Source: Tychonema bourrellyi FEM_GT703
Lineage (GTDB): Bacteria; Cyanobacteriota; Cyanobacteriia; Cyanobacteriales; Microcoleaceae
Assembly (NCBI RefSeq): GCF_002412335.2
Contig: NZ_NXIB02000006.1
Span: forward strand, 1 to 51,685
Reading direction: 5' to 3'
Length of the DNA: 51,685 nucleotides
Shown here piece by piece: positions 24,543 to 32,677 of the stretch. The position numbers and the translations under genes are program-made. Within the stretch, counting starts at the first letter, position 1. Each line of letters begins with the position of its first letter. The notes below the pieces were generated by a model. The model was not told where the DNA came from. It made no database searches and saw nothing but the letters and a program-made list of their open reading frames with translations.

Positions 24543-25946
24543 ATGACCAAATCTGCGGGAAATACAATGGCACTTAAAAATTCTATTTCAACCTTATTTG
24601 ACAATAGCATTATTCTAATTATCGATGATATGCCAATTAATTTAAAAGTCCTTTCATCTGTATTAGCCGATGCTGGTTTTGAAGTAGCGATCGCCACCAG
24701 CGGACAAGACGCACTCCAACAACTCGAACATACTCCCGTTTCCTTAATTCTGCTAGATGTAATGATGCCCGGTATAGATGGCTTTGAAACTTGTCGGCGC
24801 ATCAAAGCGAATCCAAAAACCCACAATATTCCCGTGATCTTCATCACTGCTCTGTCTGAAGCGATCGACAAAGTTCAAGGTTTCGATCTGGGAGCCGTTG
24901 ACTACATTACCAAACCTTTTCAACAAGGTGAAGTTTTAGCGCGAGTGCGGACTCACCTTAAGCTGAATCAATTGAGCCGGACTCTCGAATTGAAAAATAC
25001 AGAATTGCAGCAACTTACTGAAGAACTAGAGCAACGAGTTATCGAAAGAACTCACGAATTATTTACACAAAAACGCAATCTCGAACAAGCACTCGTAGAA
25101 CTTCAACAAGCTCAAATCCAACTTGTGAAAAGTGAAAAAATGTCGGCATTAGGCAATCTTGTTGCTGGAATCGCCCATGAAATGAATAATCCTTTGGGCT
25201 TTATTTCTGCTAGTCTCAAACAAGCTCAACCTACTATATCCGAGCTGATTGAACACTTGAAATTGTATCAAGAAAGTCTCCCCAATCCGAGTGAAGAAAT
25301 TCTTGACCATGCTGAACAAATAGACTTAGACTATACTTTAGAAGACTTACCCAAGGTGATTGATTCAATGGGTATGGCTTGCGATCGCCTCAAGTGCATC
25401 AGCACCAGCTTGCGAACCTTCTCCCGTGCTGACACAGACCATCCTGTAGCCTGCAATATCCACGATGGTATTGATAGCACAATTATGATTCTCAAGCATC
25501 GCCTCAAGGCTAACGAAAATCGTCCAGAGATTCCTGTCATCAAGGATTATGGCAGTTTACCGCAAGTGGAATGCTACGCCGGACAGCTCAATCAGGTGTT
25601 TATGAATGTGTTGGCAAATGCGATCGATGCTTTAGATGAATCGAATCAAGGGATGAGTTATAAAGATATCGACAATAAAATTATGATTAAAACCGAGTTA
25701 TCGATCGATCAAAAACAAGTAATAATTCGGATCAAAGATAACGGTTTTGGTATGAGGCAGCAGGTGAGGGACAAGATTTTTGATGAACTATTTACTACGA
25801 AGGGAGTAGGAAAAGGGACGGGGTTAGGTTTGGCGATCGCGCATCAAATTGTGGTTGAGAAACATGGGGGTGCGATCGATGTAAATTCCGTACTGGGTAA
25901 AGGGAGTGAATTTGCGATCGTTCTGCCAGTCTGTTCCTTAAATTAG
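24543..25946 (+). CDS. Receiver-histidine kinase (REC-HisKA-HATPase)
   Basis: A 467-residue protein. The receiver (residues about 22-140) has IIDDMP, phospho-acceptor Asp72 in LILLDVMMP and Lys in TKPFQ. A coiled coil (about 145-195, ELEQRVIERTHELFTQKRN) links to a HisKA-type domain with His212 in GIAHEMNNPLG. The HATPase has VLANAIDAL, IKDNGFGM and GKGTGLGLAI. An N-terminal receiver controlling its own kinase is common in cyanobacteria. A second Met at residue 9 (MALKNS) could be the start. Confidence 0.92.
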   Translation: MTKSAGNTMALKNSISTLFDNSIILIIDDMPINLKVLSSVLADAGFEVAIATSGQDALQQLEHTPVSLILLDVMMPGIDGFETCRRIKANPKTHNIPVIFITALSEAIDKVQGFDLGAVDYITKPFQQGEVLARVRTHLKLNQLSRTLELKNTELQQLTEELEQRVIERTHELFTQKRNLEQALVELQQAQIQLVKSEKMSALGNLVAGIAHEMNNPLGFISASLKQAQPTISELIEHLKLYQESLPNPSEEILDHAEQIDLDYTLEDLPKVIDSMGMACDRLKCISTSLRTFSRADTDHPVACNIHDGIDSTIMILKHRLKANENRPEIPVIKDYGSLPQVECYAGQLNQVFMNVLANAIDALDESNQGMSYKDIDNKIMIKTELSIDQKQVIIRIKDNGFGMRQQVRDKIFDELFTTKGVGKGTGLGLAIAHQIVVEKHGGAIDVNSVLGKGSEFAIVLPVCSLN

Positions 25947-26060
25947 GCACACTAAATCGAAGGTATAGCGGCCGGCGATAGTTGATGCTAACTAGAGTTC
26001 TTTTTTTGGAACTTATGTTAATCTTATAAATCAAGTAAACTTAACCAGCGAGGCGATCCA

Positions 26061-26843
26061 ATGCCCTCCCCATTTCCGGGAATGAATCCCTATTTAGAAC
26101 AACCAGAATTTTGGTCAGAAGTTCATAGCCGTGCGATTGTAGCGATCGCAATTGCGATCGAACCTGAGTTAAATCCGAACTATCGAGTTGCGGTGGAAAA
26201 GCGGATCTATCTCAGCGCCTCCTCTGAATTAGTAGGAATTCCCGACATTTCCCTCGTCTCCAAACAGTCAAACCCAAATCCATCGGTTTCTGGCACTGCT
26301 ACCCTCACGCGCAGCAAGCCTATCCCTGTTCAACTCCCGCTACCAGAAACCGTAAAAGAAAGCTATTTAGAAATTAGAGAAATGCCTAGCGATCGAGTTA
26401 TTACCGTTATTGAAGTGCTTTCCCCCAAGAATAAAACCGCAGGAGAAGGACGAAATGCTTATGAAACTAAGCGGCAGCAAGTGTTGGGAAGTCGCACCAA
26501 CTTAGTCGAAATTGACCTGCTCAGAAGCGGCAAACCCATGCCGATTTTAGGAGTCACAGACCGCACAGATTATCGAATTTTAGTCAGTCGTGGTTCTCAA
26601 CTTCCTCAAGCTGAATTATATGCCTTTAGTGTTCGAGATGTCATGCCTTGCTTGCGAGTACCTTTGCAACCATCTGATGCAGAACCAGAACTCGATTTAC
26701 AGGCTATATTAATGAGTGTTTATAATCAAGCTAGATTTGATTTAGCTATTGATTACTGTCAAGAACCCCGCCCGCCTTTGAAAGCGGCAGATAGGGAGTG
26801 GGCAGATAATTTGTTGAGACAGTTGGGAGTGCGATCGCCGTAA
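26061..26843 (+). CDS. DUF4058 family protein
   Basis: A 260-residue protein with the family N-terminus MPSPFPGMNPYLEQPEFW and conserved VEKRIYLS, VITVIEVLSPKNKTAGEGR and EIDLLRSGKP. DUF4058 is abundant in cyanobacteria and its function is unknown. The length is normal and no truncation is seen. It stands alone, with a mobile-element remnant 90 bp downstream. Confidence 0.92.
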   Translation: MPSPFPGMNPYLEQPEFWSEVHSRAIVAIAIAIEPELNPNYRVAVEKRIYLSASSELVGIPDISLVSKQSNPNPSVSGTATLTRSKPIPVQLPLPETVKESYLEIREMPSDRVITVIEVLSPKNKTAGEGRNAYETKRQQVLGSRTNLVEIDLLRSGKPMPILGVTDRTDYRILVSRGSQLPQAELYAFSVRDVMPCLRVPLQPSDAEPELDLQAILMSVYNQARFDLAIDYCQEPRPPLKAADREWADNLLRQLGVRSP

Positions 26844-26925
26844 AAATGATAAATCATTGGGTGGATCTAAGCACCGGAATGATATAGAGGACACGGCAAT
26901 GCCGAAAACAATATTGTAGGGACAC

Positions 26926-26934
26926 GGCAGTGCC
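26926..26934. repeat. 9-bp target-site duplication, left (GGCAGTGCC)
   Basis: Identical to 27609-27617 on the other side of element D. Confidence 0.85.
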
Positions 26935-27608
26935 CATTGGTGTCAACTTAAGCAGTTGACCCCCAGATTTCCTGATAGTAAGCGGCATTCTCTCTATGTC
27001 GCTTACGCTCTTGTTTAATCAAACCCAACATCTTATAATTCTTAACTAAATAGGTAACTATATCTGTACTTTCACCCCGCAATACAGCTCGCGAAAAGTG
27101 ATATAGTCCACGAAAAACCATCTCTACTGAAATGCGTCTGGGGGCAGACAAGCAAGTCGTTTTGATAAGGCTTGCTTACTTACTTTAAATGGCTCTACCC
27201 ACAGCAATCCTTCCGACTCTAATACCCGTATCACCTCACTTAAACCGGAAATCCTACGGTAGACCAAGCTCAGCACTACTGCCATCATCACTGGTAATGT
27301 CAATAATCGATCGCGCAGTTTTTGTGTCAAGTGACTTAAGCGTAACGGCTTAAAGCGTATAGGAGTCAGCCAAGACAACAACTTGGCTTCTATTTCTGCT
27401 ATACCTCGACGCAGGTCTGGATTGCTTGACCGAGCTGGACGTTTTCTGCTCATAAAATTGCATCACGACTCGCTTTCATACTTGAGGGCTATTGTAACTC
27501 CACCTCTTGCTGGTGTGATGTCTGCTTAATTTGGGGTAGTAGAGGTTAGCGCGATCGCCATTTTCAGGCGATCATACGCCGCTTACTGTCCTTAAGTTGA
27601 CACCAATG
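26935..27608 (-). mobile_element. IS4-like element, internally deleted (copy D)
   Basis: A 674-bp element with ends CATTGGTGTCAACTTAAG and CTTAAGTTGACACCAATG, flanked by direct repeats GGCAGTGCC. It still encodes both ends of an IS4-like transposase on the minus strand. A full-length element would be around 1.4 kb, so about half is missing. It uses the same terminal repeats as the non-coding copies A, B, C, E and F, and is therefore the likely parent type of that family. Confidence 0.88.
26948..27453 (-). pseudogene. IS4-like transposase with internal deletion
   Basis: The first part (27453 down to 27124) begins MSRKRPARSSNPDLRRGIAE and includes SGLSEVIRVLESEGLLW and VSKQALSKRLACLPPDAF, the usual N-terminal region of cyanobacterial IS4-type transposases. 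It then stops. In an overlapping frame the C-terminal end resumes: VFRGLYHFSRAVLRG, VTYLVKNYKMLGLIK, ending at a stop formed by the terminal repeat. The DDE catalytic core between is absent and the join is out of frame, so no active enzyme can be made. Confidence 0.75.
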
Positions 27609-27617
27609 GGCAGTGCC
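27609..27617. repeat. 9-bp target-site duplication, right (GGCAGTGCC)
   Basis: Direct repeat partner of 26926-26934. It is followed by GTTTCCCTAC and two copies of a 40-bp repeat with ATTAATTGTAGGGACTAAGG and CCAAGCCGTGTCC (about 27625-27712). Confidence 0.85.
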
Positions 27618-27719
27618 GTTTCCCTACCCCGATTAATTGTAGGGACTAAGGCCAAGCCGTGTCCTCATTTCTACCCCGATTAATTGTAGGGACTAAGGCC
27701 AAGCCGTGTCCTGACTTTA

Positions 27720-28196
27720 TTACCTACTAGCCAATTCCGGGCAGTAATGATTTGAAGCAAGAGTCAGAGTAATGTCAGCATCCGCCAGAAAGCTTTCTTT
27801 CGCAATGGGATTTTCCATACTTGCCGCTTGCCCGATCGCCCTTAATTTAAATTCCGACAGAGAAAGCCCAGCTTTTGCCTCGGTACACATTCTTTTAGCT
27901 GTGGCAATTTTTTGACCAGGGCTGCTTTGAATTCCTTGCAATAAACTATCCGTGGTGGCTGTCGAATAGCTTTTGGCTAAACGTTTATAGTCTTCAACAA
28001 ATTTACCATCATTGCCACTAATTTTAACCGTAGGTTCCTGAGTAGAACACAACTGGTTTAAGTTAATCACTTCTCCCGCTGAGTTGACGATAAAACATCC
28101 TTCGCGTTCTTGGGCGATCGCACTTTTGTTGTTGCTAGCTATGAGTTGAATAAACATAGCAGCTATGATAGCATTTAAACGCCAGCTATTTAGCAT
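27720..28196 (-). CDS. Secreted small protein, DUF732-like C-terminus
   Basis: A 158-residue protein with a signal peptide (MLNSWRLNAIIAAMFIQLIA, cleavage after about SAIAQ). A CFIVNSAGEVINLNQLC segment follows, of the kind seen in many short secreted cyanobacterial proteins. The C-terminal part (KIATAKRMCTEAKAGLSLSE ... HYCPEL) resembles DUF732-type small cysteine-pair domains. The four Cys could form two disulphides in the periplasm. It is followed by inverted repeats before the anti-sigma gene. Function unknown. Confidence 0.7.
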   Translation of the reverse strand: MLNSWRLNAIIAAMFIQLIASNNKSAIAQEREGCFIVNSAGEVINLNQLCSTQEPTVKISGNDGKFVEDYKRLAKSYSTATTDSLLQGIQSSPGQKIATAKRMCTEAKAGLSLSEFKLRAIGQAASMENPIAKESFLADADITLTLASNHYCPELASR

Positions 28197-28232
28197 GATA
28201 CTGAACTCCTTTGTTATTTGTTAATTGCCGTA

Positions 28233-28296
28233 CCCTGAGCGTAGTCGAAGGGTTAGTTTCCGTACCCTGCCCTTCGACCCTTCGACTACGCTCAGG
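28233..28296. repeat. Inverted repeat CCCTGAGCGTAGTCGAAGGG
   Basis: CCCTGAGCGTAGTCGAAGGG at 28233-28252 faces CCCTTCGACTACGCTCAGG at about 28278-28296. A partial copy, TGAGCGTAGTCGAA, is at 34259. It may terminate transcription of the sigma/anti-sigma operon. Confidence 0.8.
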
Positions 28297-28333
28297 ACGA
28301 CGCTCCGCTCAGGAACCACGTAGCCGAAGGATT

Positions 28334-28372
28334 AGTGAACAGTGAACAGTCAACAGTCAACAGTTAACTATC
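28334..28372. repeat. GAACAGT/AACAGTC heptamer tract
   Basis: GTGAACAGTGAACAGTCAACAG then TCAACAGTTAAC: 7-bp period. It overlaps the stop codon of the cupin anti-sigma gene, whose last residues (EMIVNC) are encoded by the tract's edge. Confidence 0.8.
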
Positions 28373-28980
28373 ATTTCATTATCAAGGGATGATTTGACTA
28401 ATAACAAACATCCATTGTGGGAGACTGGCCCATGAATAGAATCAGGAAAAGAGCGAATGTAATCGCCTTGATAACAAACTTCTCCTTCCACTTCTAAATC
28501 CCCTTCTAACATAAACACCTCTTCTACTCCCCCGTGTCGATGTAGGGGAAATTTGACTCCCGCTTCTAATCGCATTAAGCAAGTATGTTCGCGCTTTTCT
28601 CTGTCTACATAAAGGTTAGCAAACGAAATACCTGAAACTGTATATTTTCTCCATTTCACATTCTGCGATCGCACAATGACAGAAGGAGTATTGTTCTCAG
28701 CAGCAGGAATAACAGGCTTTGAATTAACTTCCTCGGTGGGAGTTGGGGAAAGTTCCGCGATACGCTGAAACAAACGGTGTTTGAGATGAGATGAGACAGG
28801 TACTGGAGGGGCGGTATAGGCGATCGCACCAACAGCAGCCTCAAAAGCATCTAATTCACTCTTAAGTTCTGGAGACTCTTGCAATTTCTCTTTAAGGGAG
28901 CGACTTTCTGACTCGTCAATCGTATCGAGAGCTCGAAGGGCTGCAAGGATATTAAATTCCTCATCTGGCATTATTTCCAT
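28357..28980 (-). CDS. Cupin-type (ChrR-like) anti-sigma factor
   Basis: A 207-residue protein. Residues about 5-75 form a helical anti-sigma domain (ILAALRALDTIDESESRSL). Residues about 105-205 form a cupin with a likely metal site: His147, His149, Glu153 (HRHGGVE) and His183. The spacing H-X-H-X3-E-X29-H is the same as that of the zinc site in Rhodobacter ChrR. ChrR senses singlet oxygen and releases its sigma factor. Unlike ChrR, the N-terminal domain has no Cys pair, so it lacks the second zinc site. It is 3 bp downstream of the sigma gene, on the same strand. Confidence 0.85.
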   Translation of the reverse strand: MEIMPDEEFNILAALRALDTIDESESRSLKEKLQESPELKSELDAFEAAVGAIAYTAPPVPVSSHLKHRLFQRIAELSPTPTEEVNSKPVIPAAENNTPSVIVRSQNVKWRKYTVSGISFANLYVDREKREHTCLMRLEAGVKFPLHRHGGVEEVFMLEGDLEVEGEVCYQGDYIRSFPDSIHGPVSHNGCLLLVKSSLDNEMIVNC

Positions 28981-28983
28981 AAT

Positions 28984-29550
28984 CTAAACTATTTCGCTCA
29001 AAGCTTGACGCAACTTAGAAATACCTAACCTAATTCTGGTTTTGATAGTGCCCATAGGAATACCTGTCTTAGTGGCGATCGCAGCGCAAGTCAATCCTTG
29101 GTAATAAGCTAGTTCGATCGCCTGTCGCTGTTCTGCGGGCAATTTTTCTAACGCTGCTTTGACTTGTTCGCTCAGTTCTTCTAGAATGGCATTTTCCATC
29201 GGCTCTGCAATACCAGATTTGGCGATTTTAGCATCTTCTAGAGAAGCAACAGCCGCCCTGAAACTTCGTTGTAACACTCGAAGTCGATCGAGGGAACGAC
29301 TGCGCGTCAGCATAAACAACCAAGTATCTACTCGACTGCGGGAAACATCATAACTGGCTGCTTTTTGCCAGATTTGAGAAAAAACATCGAGTACGACTTC
29401 TTCAGCTTCTTCTACCGAACCCAGGATTTTGTAAGCGAGAGCATAACTAGCACGACCATATCGATCGTACAGTTTAGCTAATGCTGTTTGGTCTTTTTGG
29501 GCAATCTGCACCAAGAGTAGCGATTCATCCCCTGACTTTTGAGCTGTCAT
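28984..29550 (-). CDS. ECF-type RNA polymerase sigma factor
   Basis: A 188-residue group 4 sigma factor. Region 2 (residues about 22-95) includes LYDRYGRASYALAYKILG and WLFMLTRSRSLDRLR. Region 4 (about 128-182) includes LPAEQRQAIELAYYQGLTCA and GTIKTRIRLGISKLRQ. Regions 1.1 and 3 are missing, as in ECF factors. It is co-transcribed with the cupin anti-sigma gene and divergent from the DUF4331 gene, so it probably controls that gene and possibly itself. Homologues paired with ChrR-like factors respond to singlet oxygen or peroxides. Confidence 0.93.
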   Translation of the reverse strand: MTAQKSGDESLLLVQIAQKDQTALAKLYDRYGRASYALAYKILGSVEEAEEVVLDVFSQIWQKAASYDVSRSRVDTWLFMLTRSRSLDRLRVLQRSFRAAVASLEDAKIAKSGIAEPMENAILEELSEQVKAALEKLPAEQRQAIELAYYQGLTCAAIATKTGIPMGTIKTRIRLGISKLRQALSEIV

Positions 29551-29585
29551 TTCAGTGTACCAAAAAAAATGTGTTTTGACTGCAC

Positions 29586-29613
29586 AGATCCAAAATAAAA
29601 TATTCAGCGTATA
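29586..29613 (+). promoter_or_regulatory. Candidate ECF promoter, upstream copy
   Basis: AGATCCAAAAT begins at 29586 and CGTATA at 29608; GATCC and CGTATA are 16 nt apart. It matches 29778-29805. This is close to the GATCC/CGTA pattern described for ChrR-linked ECF factors. It reads toward the DUF4331 gene, far from its start. Confidence 0.55.
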
Positions 29614-29777
29614 TCACTATAGAACCCGAACATAAGTATAAGTTTGAAGTTGGGGATACAAGCTGGAGAATGCCTTTTCTGGCTAATTTTGCCGTACCTT
29701 GAATTCTGCAAATTCCAGATTGTCTTGTAGTTTATCACCTAAGTCGATGGATTTTACAGAACTTAATGTTTTGGCAG

Positions 29778-29805
29778 AGATCCAAAATTGTAAAACCTTC
29801 GTATA
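29778..29805 (+). promoter_or_regulatory. Candidate ECF promoter of the DUF4331 gene
   Basis: AGATCCAAAAT begins at 29778 and CGTATA at 29800, again with a 16-nt spacer. A start of transcription near 29812 would give a 50-nt leader before the GTG start at 29863. The 11-bp and 6-bp blocks are identical in both copies while the spacers differ, which argues for selection. Confidence 0.65.
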
Positions 29806-29862
29806 CCAATCAGAGAAAGTTCAGTCATCCCAAAAAAAATCATAAAAATAGAGGTGCTAACT

Positions 29863-31077
29863 GTGAAACTAACCAAAAAAATTCGGCGAACAATACTAGC
29901 GATAGAATTAGCTCTAATTGCCATATTGACTCCAGGGATAATTGCAGCTTCCGATCACGACGACGGCGAAGTAGACATCAAAGGTCGCACAGTCAATTTA
30001 ACTGACCTGTATGTGTTTCGCGAACAAGACCAAAATTCTGGTGCTGCTGACGGAGATTTAGTATTCATTATGAATTCAAATCCCCGGTCTGTAGCTCGCT
30101 ATCAATATTATTTCAGCACTACTGCTCTTTACCAATTTCACATTACGCAGGTGGGTGATGTGAATTCTACTCCCACGGGACGAGCAGATATAATTGTGCG
30201 ATTGGCCTTTAGTCCGCCGAATAATCAAGGTATGCAAGCTGCGGCTGTAACTGTGATTCGCGGCGGTGTAGAAACCACGACTAAGACAACAGTTAGTAAT
30301 AGCTTAATTGCCACAACACCGCTCAATTCTAATGCTGTTTTAAATACAGTACCTGTGGGCGGTTCTAACTTAACTGTATTTGCAGGTTTGCGGGAAGATC
30401 CGTTTTTCTTCGATGTAGAACAATTTTTCCGTGTGCGTGCTGGAGCTTTGGGCACCGGGGCAAAAGTAGGTTTTAAGCCAGCCAGTCAAGCGATCGACTT
30501 TGCGAAAGGTTACAATGTTAATACTATTGCTGTACGGGTTCCGAAAGCATTTTTGCAAGCAGGAACTGGGGCGAATACTTTTGATGTTTGGTCAACTATT
30601 TCGGTGAGAGATGGAGCTGGTGGTTTCAAACAGTTTGAGCGATTGGCTAGACCTGCAATTAATGAAGGTTTGATAATTACTCCTGGGTTTCTGGAGGCAT
30701 TTAATAATATTCCTCCCAGATTGGATTTGAGTCCGGCGGCGGCTCCTGTGCGCCAAGAAGCTGTTGCTACTCTGAATGCTGTGGATCTTTTGGACGGTAG
30801 CGATAATGTCGATCCAAATGCGATCGCAGGAGCTTTCTTACCTGATGTGATGCGGATTGATACGACTAAAGCAAGCGGTTATGGTAGTGCGACAAATGCC
30901 CAAGGAAGTCTGATCGGAGGTCGGATGCTACTGGATGATGTTGTTGATATCACTCTAGGTGCTTTGGTGGGTTCTCCGGTTGGTGATAATGTTTCTTATA
31001 ATGGAACACCGGGAAATCCGGGTCAGGGACACAAGCCTTTACAACCGAGTTTTCCTTATTTGGCTTTGCCGAATTAG
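29863..31077 (+). CDS. DUF4331 family exported protein
   Basis: A 404-residue protein from the GTG at 29863, which has GAGG 8 nt upstream; a GTG at 29854 overlaps that site and is less likely. The N-terminus KKIRRTILAIELALIAILTP ends near IIAASDHDD like a signal peptide. The DUF4331 pattern follows: NLTDLYVFRE, LVFIMNSNPRS, GRADIIVRLAF, then GFLEAFNNIPPRLD, LPDVMRIDT and GGRMLLDDVVDITLGAL. Residues DHDDGEVD and other acidic patches could bind metal. The function of DUF4331 is unknown. It is the first gene of a set with the TPR and metal-transporter genes. Confidence 0.92.
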   Translation: MKLTKKIRRTILAIELALIAILTPGIIAASDHDDGEVDIKGRTVNLTDLYVFREQDQNSGAADGDLVFIMNSNPRSVARYQYYFSTTALYQFHITQVGDVNSTPTGRADIIVRLAFSPPNNQGMQAAAVTVIRGGVETTTKTTVSNSLIATTPLNSNAVLNTVPVGGSNLTVFAGLREDPFFFDVEQFFRVRAGALGTGAKVGFKPASQAIDFAKGYNVNTIAVRVPKAFLQAGTGANTFDVWSTISVRDGAGGFKQFERLARPAINEGLIITPGFLEAFNNIPPRLDLSPAAAPVRQEAVATLNAVDLLDGSDNVDPNAIAGAFLPDVMRIDTTKASGYGSATNAQGSLIGGRMLLDDVVDITLGALVGSPVGDNVSYNGTPGNPGQGHKPLQPSFPYLALPN

Positions 31078-31127
31078 TTATTAGTTATTAGTTGTTAGTC
31101 ATTAGTCATTGACTATTGGCTAATAAC
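31073..31127. repeat. TTAGTTA heptamer tract
   Basis: TTAGTTATTAGTTATTAGTT then GTTAGTCATTAGTCATT: 7-bp period with drift. Starts in the stop codon of the DUF4331 gene. Confidence 0.8.
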
Positions 31128-31189
31128 AGATGGAAAATGCTTTTTTTGACCGCAGATGAAGGCGGATAAACGCAGATAAACGCGGATAT

Positions 31190-32590
31190 ATGAAGACAAA
31201 AATAGGACAAGGAATTAAATCGGATTTTTTTTGGTGGTGGCTGCTGATAGCAGTTCCTGTGGTTGGTGTTTTGGTGATTAATTTGCCTCCTAATTTACGT
31301 TTTATTGCGGATAAGTTTTCTGAAAAGAGTCCGGCAAATCTTGATGCTAATTACCGATATCATTTTTCGGATTTTTTGAGAAATAATCCGAATCAAAAAG
31401 ATGCTATTCAGCAAGAAATTAGTTTTTATCAGCAGCGGCTGGCTGTGGATGCAAAAAGTGGTTTGAACCGGGCCGCATTGGCTGGGGTTTATTTGAAAAT
31501 GGGTCGCGCTACTGGGGAGGGTGGTTGGTTTTTGTTGGCTGAACAAGCGGCTCAAAGATCGATCGCGGATTTGCCTTTTAATAACAATGGTGCGCTGTTA
31601 GTCTTAGCTCGAATTGCTGAGGCTAGACACGACTTTGTGACTGCTTTACGCTTGGCTAAACAGGTGGGTTTTGACAATGAGGATGCGATCGCACTTTCGG
31701 TCACATCTCACTTAGCAATGGGAAAAGTCAGTGAGGCGAACGCAGCAGCCGAAACTTTAGTGAATCGCCTTCCCAGCTTGGGTTCTCTCACTTTGAGAGC
31801 TTTGGCGAGGGAGTCTCAGGGCCGAGATGCTGAGGTTTTGCAGGATTATCAACAAGCTTTGGCGCTGGAGGAACCGGGAGAGGTGGCGGGTTCGGCGCGG
31901 ACTCGATCGCTCTTGGGTCGATTTTACAGCCGTCGTGGGCAGTTTGTGCAGGCGAAAGCGCTATTTTTGGAAACTTTGCGGTTGCTACCTCGATACCCGT
32001 TGGCGTTGATTTATGTGGCGGATTTGGAAGTGCGATCGGGCAATTACCGAGAGGCGGAAAGTTATTATAGTAAGGTTTCTGCCTATTCTGGAGGGGCTGC
32101 GACGGTGTACGATCGCATTGTCGATCGCGGTATGGCTAGAGTGAAGGAGTTGCAGGGAGATGCGATCGCATCCAGAAAACTCCTGGACAAAGCCGAGGCT
32201 GGGCTACGACAGGAACAAGTTTCTGGAGTTGGCGGTTTCGGGCACCGTCGGGATTTGGCGAGTTTGCTGCTAGAAAAAGGGCGATCGCAGGATGTCGCCG
32301 AAGCGTTGGCTTTGATGCAGCAGGAGGTGAAAATTCGCCGGGATGCTGTGACGCTGGACACCTTAGCCTGGGCGCTTTCCAGCGCTGGCGAGTGGCAAAA
32401 AGCTGATGATGTGATGGCCGAAATAGTGCGATCGGGGATTCGAGATGCGGCTATGTTCGATCGGGCTGGTGCGATCGCGCATAAGTTAGGCAAAAATACT
32501 GAATCTCGTGCTTATTTCCAAACAGCCAAGGAAATTGATCCTAATCTCAAAATGCGATCGGGTCATTCGATTTTAGATTTTAGATTTTAG
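31190..32590 (+). CDS. Membrane-anchored TPR protein
   Basis: A 466-residue protein with one N-terminal membrane segment (FFWWWLLIAVPVVGVLVIN, about residues 12-32) and a helical-repeat body of about nine TPR-like units (for example SLLGRFYSRRGQFVQAKALF, YVADLEVRSGNYREAESYYS, and AGAIAHKLGKNTESRAYFQT near the end). The body is probably periplasmic. TPR proteins mediate binding. It lies between DUF4331 and the NicO-type transporter on the same strand, so it may scaffold their products. Its stop at 32590 is in a run of TTTTAGA repeats. Confidence 0.85.
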   Translation: MKTKIGQGIKSDFFWWWLLIAVPVVGVLVINLPPNLRFIADKFSEKSPANLDANYRYHFSDFLRNNPNQKDAIQQEISFYQQRLAVDAKSGLNRAALAGVYLKMGRATGEGGWFLLAEQAAQRSIADLPFNNNGALLVLARIAEARHDFVTALRLAKQVGFDNEDAIALSVTSHLAMGKVSEANAAAETLVNRLPSLGSLTLRALARESQGRDAEVLQDYQQALALEEPGEVAGSARTRSLLGRFYSRRGQFVQAKALFLETLRLLPRYPLALIYVADLEVRSGNYREAESYYSKVSAYSGGAATVYDRIVDRGMARVKELQGDAIASRKLLDKAEAGLRQEQVSGVGGFGHRRDLASLLLEKGRSQDVAEALALMQQEVKIRRDAVTLDTLAWALSSAGEWQKADDVMAEIVRSGIRDAAMFDRAGAIAHKLGKNTESRAYFQTAKEIDPNLKMRSGHSILDFRF

Positions 32591-32622
32591 ATTTTGGATT
32601 GATTCCACTTCACTCTTTGTGG

Positions 32623-32641
32623 AACAGGCATCTTGCCTGTT
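32623..32641. repeat. Dispersed palindrome AACAGGCATCTTGCCTGTT
   Basis: Third location of this palindrome in the window, between the TPR and transporter genes. It is preceded by CACTCTTTGTGG as in the 106-bp repeat. Confidence 0.85.
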
Positions 32642-32677
32642 GCGAGTTGAGAAAAAATACTATAAAAGGAAGTATTT

